Positions 35,703 to 43,099 of a stretch of 64,000 bases of DNA are shown here, one piece after another. The notes under the pieces are model-generated. The model had not been told where the DNA came from and did no database searches. It saw only the letters and a list, made by a program, of their open reading frames with translations. Location: positions 62,001 to 126,000 of the forward strand of contig CBDDHW010000072.1 of assembly GCA_965228575.1 (NCBI GenBank). Reading direction: 5' to 3'. This DNA comes from UBA11612 sp965228575. Lineage in GTDB: Bacteria > Pseudomonadota > Alphaproteobacteria > Rhodospirillales > Rhodospirillaceae. The position numbers and the translations under genes were made by a program. Every line of letters begins with the position of its first letter. The first letter of the stretch is position 1.

Positions 35703-36680
35703 ATGAAACCGGCTCTAAGGCTTCTAGCGATTGCGGGCGTCGCTTTTTTTATGTCCGCCTGCGCCACGCAAAACGCCTACCGCATTACAGATCTCTCCCA
35801 TGCTCGGACCGTTTCCGATCATGGCCTTGATTTATTCGCGGCCGGCAACCTGAACGCGGCGGTCGAAGCATTTAATGCGGTGATCGATTTTGGCACAAAT
35901 GATTATCGGGACTATGCCCGCAGGGCGGCCGTTCTTGGAGCATTGGAAAAATATGACCTCGCGCTTCAAGATACCGAACGGGCGCTGGAATTATCGCCGC
36001 GCAAGTGGCGCACTCACCTTCAACGCGCCGTTATTCATCAACGCACCCGCAAATTCGATGACGCGATTGCCGATCTGGACAATGCAATTGAGATCAATGC
36101 GAACGATACCGGCCTGCTGCGCCGTCGCGCATACCTGAAAATGCTCGCCGGTCAGTATGGAGCAGCTATAGACGATTATGACGAGCTCCAACGTATTCGG
36201 CCGGAGTCTGACACCGGCACCCTTGGACGCGGCGTGGCACTGTATTTATCTGGTGAATGGAACGATGCCGCGCGCGCATTTGCGGACGTCTTGGAAGAGT
36301 CTCCCTACGATGGACTGGCGGTCCTCTGGCTCGCAAAATCTGCGCTGCGCGCACCGGGACCAATTTCATGGGACGAGTTTGCATCCGACGCGGGACCTGA
36401 ACGCGAATGGATCATGGCAAATCTTCTCTTGGATCGATCTGATCCGGACGTTGTCGAAGGCATAATGTTCGACCTCTTCGAAGCCGATGACGCGACCAGT
36501 CCCGAAGACTGCGAGCACGTCTTGTTTCTAGGAACATGGCACTTGATAAAAAAGAGCGACAGCGAAGACGCCGCAAAGGCATTTGAAGCTGCAGCAAAGG
36601 CGTGTCCCGCCGATAGCATCGAAGGTGCAGAAGCTCGCATCGAGTTGGAACGCCTACGCGGCATAAACCATGCTCTTTAA
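35703..36680 (+). CDS. TPR-repeat lipoprotein
   Basis: A 325-residue lipoprotein with a lipobox signal: MKPALRLLAIAGVAFFMSAC, cysteine at 20. ATG 35703 is set by a GGAAGGAA ribosome site; the frame opening at 35655 would bury the signal. At least four tetratricopeptide repeats follow (about 40-180), recognised by the GNLNAAVEAFNAVIDFG, YDLALQDTERALELSP and FDDAIADLDNAIEINAN pattern. The C-terminal half resembles NlpI-like helical repeats. It probably scaffolds envelope proteins. It is convergent with pspF. Confidence 0.82.
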   Translation: MKPALRLLAIAGVAFFMSACATQNAYRITDLSHARTVSDHGLDLFAAGNLNAAVEAFNAVIDFGTNDYRDYARRAAVLGALEKYDLALQDTERALELSPRKWRTHLQRAVIHQRTRKFDDAIADLDNAIEINANDTGLLRRRAYLKMLAGQYGAAIDDYDELQRIRPESDTGTLGRGVALYLSGEWNDAARAFADVLEESPYDGLAVLWLAKSALRAPGPISWDEFASDAGPEREWIMANLLLDRSDPDVVEGIMFDLFEADDATSPEDCEHVLFLGTWHLIKKSDSEDAAKAFEAAAKACPADSIEGAEARIELERLRGINHAL

Positions 36681-36708
36681 GCTTCACCACACATCAAAAA
36701 TCAGCTGA

Positions 36709-37764
36709 TCAATCCTTTGCCGCGGCGCGCGAGGGAAGTAAATCGTGCTTTCGCAGGGCATTGCGAAATTGGTGATACCCCAGCCCCAACCGGCGCGCTG
36801 CCACGCGTTGGTTGTGTTTTGACTCTTCCAAGGCGCGCACAAGCAAGTCTTTCTCAAAATCTGCAACGGCCGCTTTAAAGTCGTCCGGTAATTCGCCGGT
36901 CGCCGACAGGGATGGCGGCGCCGTGTTTTCCATTTCACTTGATGGAGCCGCTACACCGGCTGATTCGAAGGCCGGTTTGGCAACCGGGCGGTACGGCGAT
37001 TCAAATGGATCAAAAACGATCGTATCAATTGGCTTCGATGGATCAGGCCAATACGCCATCGCCCGCTCGGCGACATTTTTAAGCTCCCGCACATTCCCAG
37101 GCCACTGATAGCGATTAAGGGCGTCCAACGCGGCTTCAGAGAACCCCGGAAAAACGTCCACGCCCATGTCTGCAGCCATTGCACGGCCAAAATGTTCGGC
37201 GAGGCGCTGCACATCACCTTCTCGGGCACGAAGTGGCGGTAACGTTAAAACGTCAAATGAAAGCCGATCGAGAAGATCTTCTCGAAAACGTCCGGCGCGC
37301 GCTTCCGCCGGAAGATCTAAATTGGTCGCCGCCACAACGCGAACTGAAACCGAAATGGTTTCGCTTCCCCCTAAGCGCTCCAGCTCGCCGTATTCAATGA
37401 CCCGTAGGATTTTCTCCTGAACCCCAAGGCCCGCGTTCCCGATCTCATCCAAAAACAAGGTTCCAGAATCTGCCAGTTCGAAACGGCCGAGGCGTCTTTT
37501 TGAGGCACCGGTAAATGCACCTGGTTCCACCCCGAATAGCTCCGCTTCAAGCAGAGTCTCGGGCAAAGCGGCACAATTGAGTTTCACCATGGGACCGGAC
37601 CACCGGCTGGACAAATAGTGGACCCGCGCGGCGGACAGCTCTTTGCCGGTCCCGCGCTCTCCGATGACCAGAACGGGCCGGTCTAGGGGCGCTACCTGCG
37701 ATAAATGGTCCAAGTGAGACAAAAAGGCGGGGGATTCGCCCAGAGGTGCCGGGAGGTCGACCAT
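36709..37764 (-). CDS. pspF: PspF: sigma-54-dependent activator of the psp operon
   Basis: A 351-residue bacterial enhancer-binding protein without an N-terminal sensor domain, as in PspF. The AAA+ domain shows Walker A GERGTGKE, the sigma-54 contact loop GAFTGA, Walker B GTLFLDEIG and the sensor segment VRVVAATNLDL. A Fis-type helix-turn-helix ends the protein (NQRVAARRLGLGYHQFRNAL). ATG 37764 is chosen over TTG 37776. It is divergent from the psp operon and controlled in other bacteria by PspA binding; the same is inferred here. Confidence 0.92.
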   Translation of the reverse strand: MVDLPAPLGESPAFLSHLDHLSQVAPLDRPVLVIGERGTGKELSAARVHYLSSRWSGPMVKLNCAALPETLLEAELFGVEPGAFTGASKRRLGRFELADSGTLFLDEIGNAGLGVQEKILRVIEYGELERLGGSETISVSVRVVAATNLDLPAEARAGRFREDLLDRLSFDVLTLPPLRAREGDVQRLAEHFGRAMAADMGVDVFPGFSEAALDALNRYQWPGNVRELKNVAERAMAYWPDPSKPIDTIVFDPFESPYRPVAKPAFESAGVAAPSSEMENTAPPSLSATGELPDDFKAAVADFEKDLLVRALEESKHNQRVAARRLGLGYHQFRNALRKHDLLPSRAAAKD

Positions 37765-37889
37765 TGAACACAACACTTATTGCTAATGTTTCTAAAGTAG
37801 TGCCACTTGTTAGCTAAAAAGACAATATTACTGTGACGGGTGAGAATCCAAAGCTTATAGAAAACAACGACTTAAGAGCCAATGCCAAC

Positions 37890-37905
37890 TGGCACGCGAC
37901 TTGCT
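37890..37905 (+). promoter_or_regulatory. Sigma-54 (RpoN) promoter of the psp operon
   Basis: TGGCACGCGACTTGCT matches the sigma-54 consensus TGGCAC-N5-TTGC exactly: GG of the -24 element at 37891-37892, GC of the -12 element at 37903-37904. Transcription should start near 37916, about 50 bases before the first small gene. pspF is divergent upstream. The intervening 37777-37880 segment is the expected place for PspF activator sites; AGTGCCACTTGTTAGCTAA within it is a weak candidate. Confidence 0.9.
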
Positions 37906-37967
37906 CTTAGTAGGGGCAAGAAGCCACGCAAAGGGGCGAGGCTCAAACACTTGGAAAGGACTTCGCT

Positions 37968-38189
37968 ATGACCACCTCAATTCCGCTCACAAGCCGCCTG
38001 GCCGCTTTCACGCTCGCCGTGGGCATCACATTTTTTGTTGGTGCTGGCCTTGAAGCTGAGACGTTCACACCTGCAACCGACTACACCCGCAGTGCGCAGG
38101 CGCTATCCGTCACCAACTCGTATGTCGGCGCGTATGCGCTACCCACACTTTCGAATGTCGCCGAAGGGCATCACAACTTGGTCGCCTAA
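37968..38189 (+). CDS. Small exported or membrane-anchored protein, first gene of the psp operon
   Basis: A 73-residue protein with a strong GGAAAGGA ribosome site. Residues 1-30 form a signal or anchor helix (SRLAAFTLAVGITFFVGAG) with a possible cleavage site after GLEA. About 43 polar residues remain (ETFTPATDYTRSAQ... to the C-terminus), without cysteines. I do not recognise a family. It lies directly between the sigma-54 promoter and pspA (59-base gap), so it should be induced with the phage-shock response. Confidence 0.62.
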   Translation: MTTSIPLTSRLAAFTLAVGITFFVGAGLEAETFTPATDYTRSAQALSVTNSYVGAYALPTLSNVAEGHHNLVA

Positions 38190-38248
38190 GGTTGAAATCG
38201 GAACGCTTCGTATCAGACTATGTTCACCGCTAAATTTGGAGAACTCCT

Positions 38249-38947
38249 ATGGGCATTTTTTCCCGCCTCACAGACATCGTAAATTCAAACATCACAACGC
38301 TCCTCGATCGTGCGGAGGATCCGGCAAAAATGATCCGCCTCATCGTCCAGGAGATGGAAGATACGCTGGTTGAAGTGCGGTCCGATGCGGCACGCCTTAT
38401 CGCCGACCGAAAGGAAATCAGCCGCCGCCTGAAACGGCTGTCGGACGCAAAGGACGAATGGCAAAAACGCGCCGAGCTGGCTGTTCAAAAAGGCCGGGAA
38501 GATCTCGCTCGGGCCGCTCTTGTCGAGCGCACAAAACTCTCGGATATGGCTAAAGCCTTGGAAGAGGAAGATATTGCCCTCAAAGATCGTATGAATGAAC
38601 TTGAAGAAGACATCACGCGCTTGCAGGGAAAATTAGCCGAGGCAAAAGCAAAGCAATCCAGCTTGGCGGCTCGTGCGCAAACAGCAAACGCCCGCTTCGC
38701 GGTCCGTGAGCAACTCTACGATGGGCGTGTCGACAATGCCCTCGCCCGTTTTGACTCGATCGAGCAAAAGTTAGACGAGATGGAAGGCCGCGTTGAAGCC
38801 TTTGATCTGGGACGAGGCGGCAAGACCTTGGTCGACGAAATCGCCGATCTGGAAACAGAAAGTCAGATTGAGGATGAGCTGGAAAAGCTCAAAGCCGATT
38901 TGGGCCTGACTAAGGGCGACAAAACGGGCCAAAATAACACGAACTGA
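38249..38947 (+). CDS. pspA: Phage shock protein A
   Basis: A 232-residue peripheral inner-membrane protein of the PspA/IM30 (ESCRT-III-like) family. It starts with the amphipathic helix MGIFSRLTDIVNSNITTLLD. The conserved DPAKMIRLIVQEMEDTLVEV block and long coiled coils follow (about 25-190), including the basic-acidic heptads around EKRAELAVQKGREDLARAAL (here with Q-K-R at the start). It protects membrane integrity and represses PspF. It is followed by pspB and pspC. Confidence 0.95.
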   Translation: MGIFSRLTDIVNSNITTLLDRAEDPAKMIRLIVQEMEDTLVEVRSDAARLIADRKEISRRLKRLSDAKDEWQKRAELAVQKGREDLARAALVERTKLSDMAKALEEEDIALKDRMNELEEDITRLQGKLAEAKAKQSSLAARAQTANARFAVREQLYDGRVDNALARFDSIEQKLDEMEGRVEAFDLGRGGKTLVDEIADLETESQIEDELEKLKADLGLTKGDKTGQNNTN

Positions 38948-39008
38948 AGGAAGATGGCGCAGCTAGGGCGTGCGAGCGCCGTGACTGCGTAACAATGGGG
39001 GCAGGATC

Positions 39009-39323
39009 GTGGATGACATTGGATTAAGCTTAAGTCGCGCGATTAGTGACACGTTAAGCCATGCCGACCCGTCAACCTTTGTGTTCCTAATCGTTGCGAT
39101 TTGTATTCAGATCGCAGTTATCCTGTTCCTTGTCATCGTCGCCCCCATCTGGATTATTCGCCACTATGGCGCACGCCGGGACGAAGCCTTAACCCTGGGT
39201 GACCAACAAAAATTGATGCTAGAAGACTTGGAGCGCATGGCCGACAGAATTGAGACTCGAATGGCATCGATCGAAACGATCCTCGACGTAGAAAGCCCCA
39301 ACTGGAAGGACCGACTAAAATGA
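39009..39323 (+). CDS. pspB: PspB-type envelope stress membrane protein
   Basis: A 104-residue protein with one TM helix (about 26-48, FVFLIVAICIQIAVILFLV) followed by a basic IIRHYGARRDE stretch. The cytosolic coiled coil ends RMASIETILDVESPNWKDRL, the PspB hallmark. The GTG start is preceded by GCAGGA. The N-terminus is about 25 residues longer than E. coli PspB (74 residues). It overlaps pspC by 4 bases, indicating coupled synthesis of the PspB-PspC sensor pair. Confidence 0.88.
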   Translation: MDDIGLSLSRAISDTLSHADPSTFVFLIVAICIQIAVILFLVIVAPIWIIRHYGARRDEALTLGDQQKLMLEDLERMADRIETRMASIETILDVESPNWKDRLK

Positions 39324-39697
39324 GCCGCCATCGCAGACGGTTTTACCTCAACAAAGAAAAAGCCAAACTTGCGGGAGTCTGTGCGGGCTTGGCGGATTAC
39401 CTCGGGTGGGATGTTACATTTATTCGGATCGCCTGGATCTTTACGGCCATCGTGTGGCCACCAGCTGCTATCCCAGGTTACATCTTGCTGGCTTGGCTCA
39501 TCGAGCCCAAACCGGGGAACGAAATCAGCCATGCATCATTAGAGATTAATACGCCAATTCCGTCCTATCGCCGTCTCGGTGACGCGAAAGCCCGCTTTGA
39601 GCGTCTCGAAACACGACTGCGAAATATCGAAAGCGTCGTGACCTCACGCGAGTTTCAAATGGATCGAGAATTGAAGGGAACTGGCGGAGCGGGCTAA
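39320..39697 (+). CDS. pspC: PspC domain envelope stress protein
   Basis: A 125-residue protein. The PspC domain covers about residues 6-65: RRFYLNKEKAKLAGVCAGLADYL (cytosolic start), then WDVTFIRIAWIFTAI and the TM segment through PGYILLAWLIEP. The C-terminal part is a periplasmic or cytosolic coiled coil (RFERLETRLRNIESVVTSRE). With PspB it senses envelope stress and frees PspF from PspA in other bacteria. It overlaps pspB. Confidence 0.9.
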   Translation: MSRHRRRFYLNKEKAKLAGVCAGLADYLGWDVTFIRIAWIFTAIVWPPAAIPGYILLAWLIEPKPGNEISHASLEINTPIPSYRRLGDAKARFERLETRLRNIESVVTSREFQMDRELKGTGGAG

Positions 39698-39737
39698 ATC
39701 CACAACGCCTGAATAATAAAAAATAAGGTCGGTACCA

Positions 39738-39983
39738 ATGGATTTTTTTGAGTTTGCAATCGCTACATTCGGTATTTTCTTGGGTGGCTTTGCTATTTTT
39801 ATGCACTATCGCCACAAGGAACGCACATCTGGGGTGATCTCCAACCCAACTGATACGAAGACGGCGGAGCGCTTGATTGCCCTCATGGAAAAAATGGAGA
39901 AGCGCATCGCCACCCTTGAAAAGATACTCGATGCCGAAGCGCCGCATTGGCGTGAGAAGAATAACCAGAACGGCGACCTATAG
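39738..39983 (+). CDS. Second PspB-like small membrane protein
   Basis: An 81-residue protein with one TM helix (about 2-21, FEFAIATFGIFLGGFAIFM), a basic HYRHKERT stretch and a C-terminal coiled coil. The coil ends KRIATLEKILDAEAPHWREK, which closely mirrors the end of pspB at 39009-39323 (RMASIETILDVESPNWKD). Topology and ending make it a PspB paralogue placed after pspC. It is shorter, near E. coli PspB length. The 272 bases that follow hold no gene I can support. Confidence 0.72.
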   Translation: MDFFEFAIATFGIFLGGFAIFMHYRHKERTSGVISNPTDTKTAERLIALMEKMEKRIATLEKILDAEAPHWREKNNQNGDL

Positions 39984-40256
39984 CGAATTTCGGCGCGCAC
40001 CCGGCTGGCGGGTCTCACCATTCCAGCGAAGTAGTACGCTCCCCAGGGCCCCAGATCGGCCACAGTCTCTAGACTTCAATCAACCCGTTTCGAGCAAGAT
40101 TGGCAGAAAACCACCGCGGGTCACCTCAGATTCAACCGTAGATTAACGATTGACGATGAAACTTACATCGTTGAGTGTTACACCCTTGGGGAGGTAACCG
40201 CGGTTTTGTGGGGAATCTACGGGCCGCACAACTAATAATGGATAACCGTTTCAGGC

Positions 40257-41195
40257 ATGGCAAAATTCGAAAAAGATAAGGTAGGCGATATTGAGATCTA
40301 CCTAGGTGAACCCAACGAGCAGGTGCGCGAAAGTATGCGCGCCATGATGCGAGACCAAGGGTTACGCCGCACTCGCACCTTCGCCCGTAGTGACGACCTC
40401 GTAAACGCGATCAAAGAAGCTCCGCCAGATTTGCTCATCGCTGCCGACGATCTCGATCCATCCCTGTATTCCATTATTCGCGACATCCGCCATTTTAAGC
40501 TCGGCCGAAACCCTTTCATCTTAATCAGCCTCATGGTCAGCGGTGAAAAGGACGACAACGTTAAACGCGCGATCTTGGCAGGCGCTGATGATGTTCTTAT
40601 TAAGCCAGTGTCCCCAGGAAAGATGCTTGAGCGGGTCGCCCGCACAGCAGCAAATCGCCTACCCTTTATTGTAACGACAGATTACGTCGGCCCTGAACGC
40701 CGCCGCCAAACAGACCGACCCTCGAAAATTCGTCAGCTACAGGTCGTCAATACCTTCCAGGCAAAGATGAATGGCGAGCGCATGACATCAACAGAGCTCG
40801 GGCGTGCGGTTGAGGGATGTATGAACGAGGTTATGGCTGCGCGCCTCGATAGCCATGGCTTGAAACTGGGTTATATCTGCAACCTTATTCTCAAGGCCTA
40901 CGAAGAAAACCGCATTGATAAGGAACTTGAGGAAAGGCTCCTGATTCTTGTCAGCGTTCTAGAAGACGCTGGTCGCACCGCGCGTGTCCTTGGGGAACCT
41001 GAGCTCGCACAAATTTGCACGCAAATGGCGCGACAAGTCGAAGAACTTGCAGAGAAATACGATACGCCATCTGACACGACTTTGGATACGATCCGCAAAC
41101 TCACCAAAGCGTTTGAAATGGCGAAATCAGCGAACATGCCGGCGCCTCCACCTCAAGAAAACCCCGAATCTGATCAACAGGCTGCAGCAAGCTAA
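40257..41195 (+). CDS. Atypical response-regulator receiver protein (paralogue 1)
   Basis: A 312-residue protein. Residues about 11-130 form a receiver domain: IYLGEPNEQVRESM with the acidic site, PPDLLIAADDLD for the phospho-acceptor region, and VLIKPVSPGKML with the conserved Lys. The loop after the acceptor is two residues short and lacks the usual MPxMDG, so the exact phospho-Asp (64 or 65) is uncertain. A DYVGPERRR linker and a 160-residue helical domain of unknown function follow. There is no DNA-binding motif. It is paralogous to the gene at 41473-42390. Confidence 0.78.
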   Translation: MAKFEKDKVGDIEIYLGEPNEQVRESMRAMMRDQGLRRTRTFARSDDLVNAIKEAPPDLLIAADDLDPSLYSIIRDIRHFKLGRNPFILISLMVSGEKDDNVKRAILAGADDVLIKPVSPGKMLERVARTAANRLPFIVTTDYVGPERRRQTDRPSKIRQLQVVNTFQAKMNGERMTSTELGRAVEGCMNEVMAARLDSHGLKLGYICNLILKAYEENRIDKELEERLLILVSVLEDAGRTARVLGEPELAQICTQMARQVEELAEKYDTPSDTTLDTIRKLTKAFEMAKSANMPAPPPQENPESDQQAAAS

Positions 41196-41472
41196 GGTTT
41201 CTGGAAAGACGCAAAATACCCATAAGCGCCGTTATCTCGAATCTCGCGCCCGCCGCCACTAGACTCTGAAATCTAGTGCATAACAGCGCGGCTCATCCCT
41301 GATCCCGATCAATATGTCCGCAAAACATAGGTACAAAGTGCGCAGTTCTTGCATGAACGACACCGATGGCTAATGATATAGCCTTGCCGGGTGAACAGCG
41401 TGTCCCGCACGGTGCGCCACGACTCATGGCTAGGTTGCTGACATTATTGAACGCATAACATAGATCAGTTTC

Positions 41473-42390
41473 ATGCCCCGTCTAGATTCCGAAAACTTGA
41501 AAAAAGCAACCGTCTACATTGGTGAGAAAAATTATTATGAACGTCAAGAGCTCCGTGAATTGTTCATGGCTCAAGGATTGAAACAAGTTGTATGCCATTC
41601 AAATCTTGAAGCATTGCGCGATTTAATTGTCGAAATTCCGCCCGACCTCCTCGTCATTTCCGACGACTTCGATTCCGACATCTACGAGTTGGTCAAAGAT
41701 ATTCGCCATCAAAAAATCGGTGACAATCCCTTCATGCTGATCAGCATGTTGGTCGATCCCAAACGGGCAGAAGCCTTAAACCGCTCCATCGAAGCGGGTG
41801 TAGACGACATCATAATCAAACCCGTCTCCGCGGAACGTATTCAAGACCGATTGCGCTTGGTGACCTTTCATCGCCGTCCCTTTGTTGCGACCGAGGACTA
41901 TGTTGGGCCCGAACGCAAAAAAGAGGGCGAACGTCCAAGGGGCCGACCCATCCCAGTCGTCAATACGTTGCTTGAGAAAGTCAACGGACGCGAAATGGAT
42001 AAATACGCGTTAAAGGCTGCCGTTGACGGCGCTCTGGAAAAAGTGTTTCAGGCCCAGCTTCATTCCCAAACCTTCCGCCTGGGGGAAGTTTGCGAACGTG
42101 TCGTCGAGGCCTACGAATCCAGGGATATAAATCCAGACGTTCAAGACGATCTCTTTAGCTTAGCCGATGTGCTTCGCGATGCGTCTGGAGTGGCGGAAAA
42201 ACTCAACGACTCTGACTTAACTCAGCTGTGCCATTCTCTTGCAAGCAACGTCGAAGAAATTGCCGATCGCTACCGCAATACAACCGAAAGCGACGTTGAT
42301 TTGATCCGAAAAATTACAACCGCCTTTAGGAATTCTATGCAGACGCCGCCAGAAACCGATGGCCAGCCAGATGCCCTCGAATTGTCTTAG
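41473..42390 (+). CDS. Atypical response-regulator receiver protein (paralogue 2)
   Basis: A 305-residue protein collinear with the gene 277 bases upstream. Receiver: VYIGEKNYYERQELRELF, PPDLLVISDDFDSDIYELV, DDIIIKPVSAERI. Linker: EDYVGPERKK. The helical C-terminal domain contains IPVVNTLLEKVNG (compare LQVVNTFQAKMNG in paralogue 1), LDxSH/LHSQTF-type LGEVCERVVEAYE and a terminal DLIRKITTAF segment. It is a tandem duplication with divergence. Output mode is unknown, probably protein-protein interaction. Confidence 0.78.
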   Translation: MPRLDSENLKKATVYIGEKNYYERQELRELFMAQGLKQVVCHSNLEALRDLIVEIPPDLLVISDDFDSDIYELVKDIRHQKIGDNPFMLISMLVDPKRAEALNRSIEAGVDDIIIKPVSAERIQDRLRLVTFHRRPFVATEDYVGPERKKEGERPRGRPIPVVNTLLEKVNGREMDKYALKAAVDGALEKVFQAQLHSQTFRLGEVCERVVEAYESRDINPDVQDDLFSLADVLRDASGVAEKLNDSDLTQLCHSLASNVEEIADRYRNTTESDVDLIRKITTAFRNSMQTPPETDGQPDALELS

Positions 42391-42424
42391 CGTAGGTTGG
42401 GAAGATTTAAGGTAGCACGCGCCG

Positions 42425-42715
42425 TTATGCGTGCCAGTGCTGCATCAGAAAATCTGAAACTTCGGGTTTAATATTGTACCACCGGGCATCGTTCTTGGTT
42501 GAATCGATAACAATCAATTTGTCATCCATATTCATTGCCGACCAGAGTTTCTTGCCGACGTATTCGGCGTCCAACTCTCCATGCAAATAGAACACGTTTT
42601 TGTTGACGCGCGCCCATACACACCCGAATGCCTCCACAGCATCCAAAATCCTGTCGTCGCCCCTCTCCGGTCGGAACAACTCGAAGGCGACAAAAATATT
42701 GCGAGCCTGAGACAT
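42425..42715 (-). CDS. Small Cas2/SinR-like hypothetical protein
   Basis: A 96-residue protein that starts NIFVAFELFRPERGDDRILDAV. It has an alternating pattern with WARVNKNVFYLHGELDAEYVGKKL and a final strand MDDKLIVIDSTKNDARW. The layout (ferredoxin-like beta-alpha-beta, a conserved DDKLIV strand) resembles stand-alone Cas2/VapD/SinR-like proteins. No CRISPR repeats or other cas genes are nearby, so an adaptation role is unlikely. Assignment is by pattern only. It is convergent with the receiver gene. Confidence 0.5.
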   Translation of the reverse strand: MSQARNIFVAFELFRPERGDDRILDAVEAFGCVWARVNKNVFYLHGELDAEYVGKKLWSAMNMDDKLIVIDSTKNDARWYNIKPEVSDFLMQHWHA

Positions 42716-42988
42716 TGGGCTGTCCTACTGATCTTCGCTCTCAGGTTAGGTTAGAAACGTAAAGTAGTTATCAAAAACAAGGGTTTGGAGTCACGACCAA
42801 CCGGTTGCCTCTCGAAAGAATATGTCAACCTGGAGTTAAGTCAAACGTACGATGAACGCTCGAAAGAAAAACAACTATAGGTTGATATGACTATAGAAAC
42901 CTGGAATACATTCAAACGTCCGAAAATGACGGCGCTGACTGCCATCTTTTCCACATCATCATGGGGCCAAATAAGCGGCTAACGACAG

Positions 42989-43019
42989 TTGCCGCACATA
43001 GGTAAGTTCTTGCTATAAA
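42989..43019 (+). promoter_or_regulatory. Weak candidate promoter of the autotransporter
   Basis: A TATAAA -10 box (43014-43019) with a poor TTGCCG -35 (42989-42994) at a 19-base spacing. A start near 43026 would place the 43025-43069 stem-loop at the very 5' end of the mRNA. Supported by sequence likeness only. Confidence 0.25.
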
Positions 43020-43024
43020 GCAGC

Positions 43025-43069
43025 ACCTCGTTCCGCACGCCGTCGATAGGACCAGGCGTAGAACGAGGT
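43025..43069 (+). promoter_or_regulatory. Strong leader stem-loop 31 bases before the autotransporter start
   Basis: ACCTCGTTC (43025-43033) pairs perfectly with GAACGAGGT (43061-43069). An inner ACGCC (43037-43041) pairs with GGCGT (43055-43059), leaving a 13-base loop and small bulges. A T-rich stretch, ATTTTGTGATTTTT, follows. It could be a 5' stabilising stem, an attenuator or a binding platform. A classical terminator is possible but the T run is interrupted. Confidence 0.55.
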
Positions 43070-43099
43070 ATTTTGTGATTTTTGCTGAAAGGTTTGTAT

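Larger units (their letters stand above)
42716..43099. other. 384-base intergenic region upstream of the autotransporter
   Basis: No coding frame is convincing here. It contains two imperfect copies of CTCGAAAGAA (near 42813 and 42860) and the promoter and hairpin listed separately close to the autotransporter gene. Confidence 0.5.

Noticed and set aside
42415..42434. GCACGC/GCGTGC hairpin as a shared terminator between convergent genes
   Set aside because: It overlaps the stop of the minus-strand gene and is not followed by a T run on either strand.
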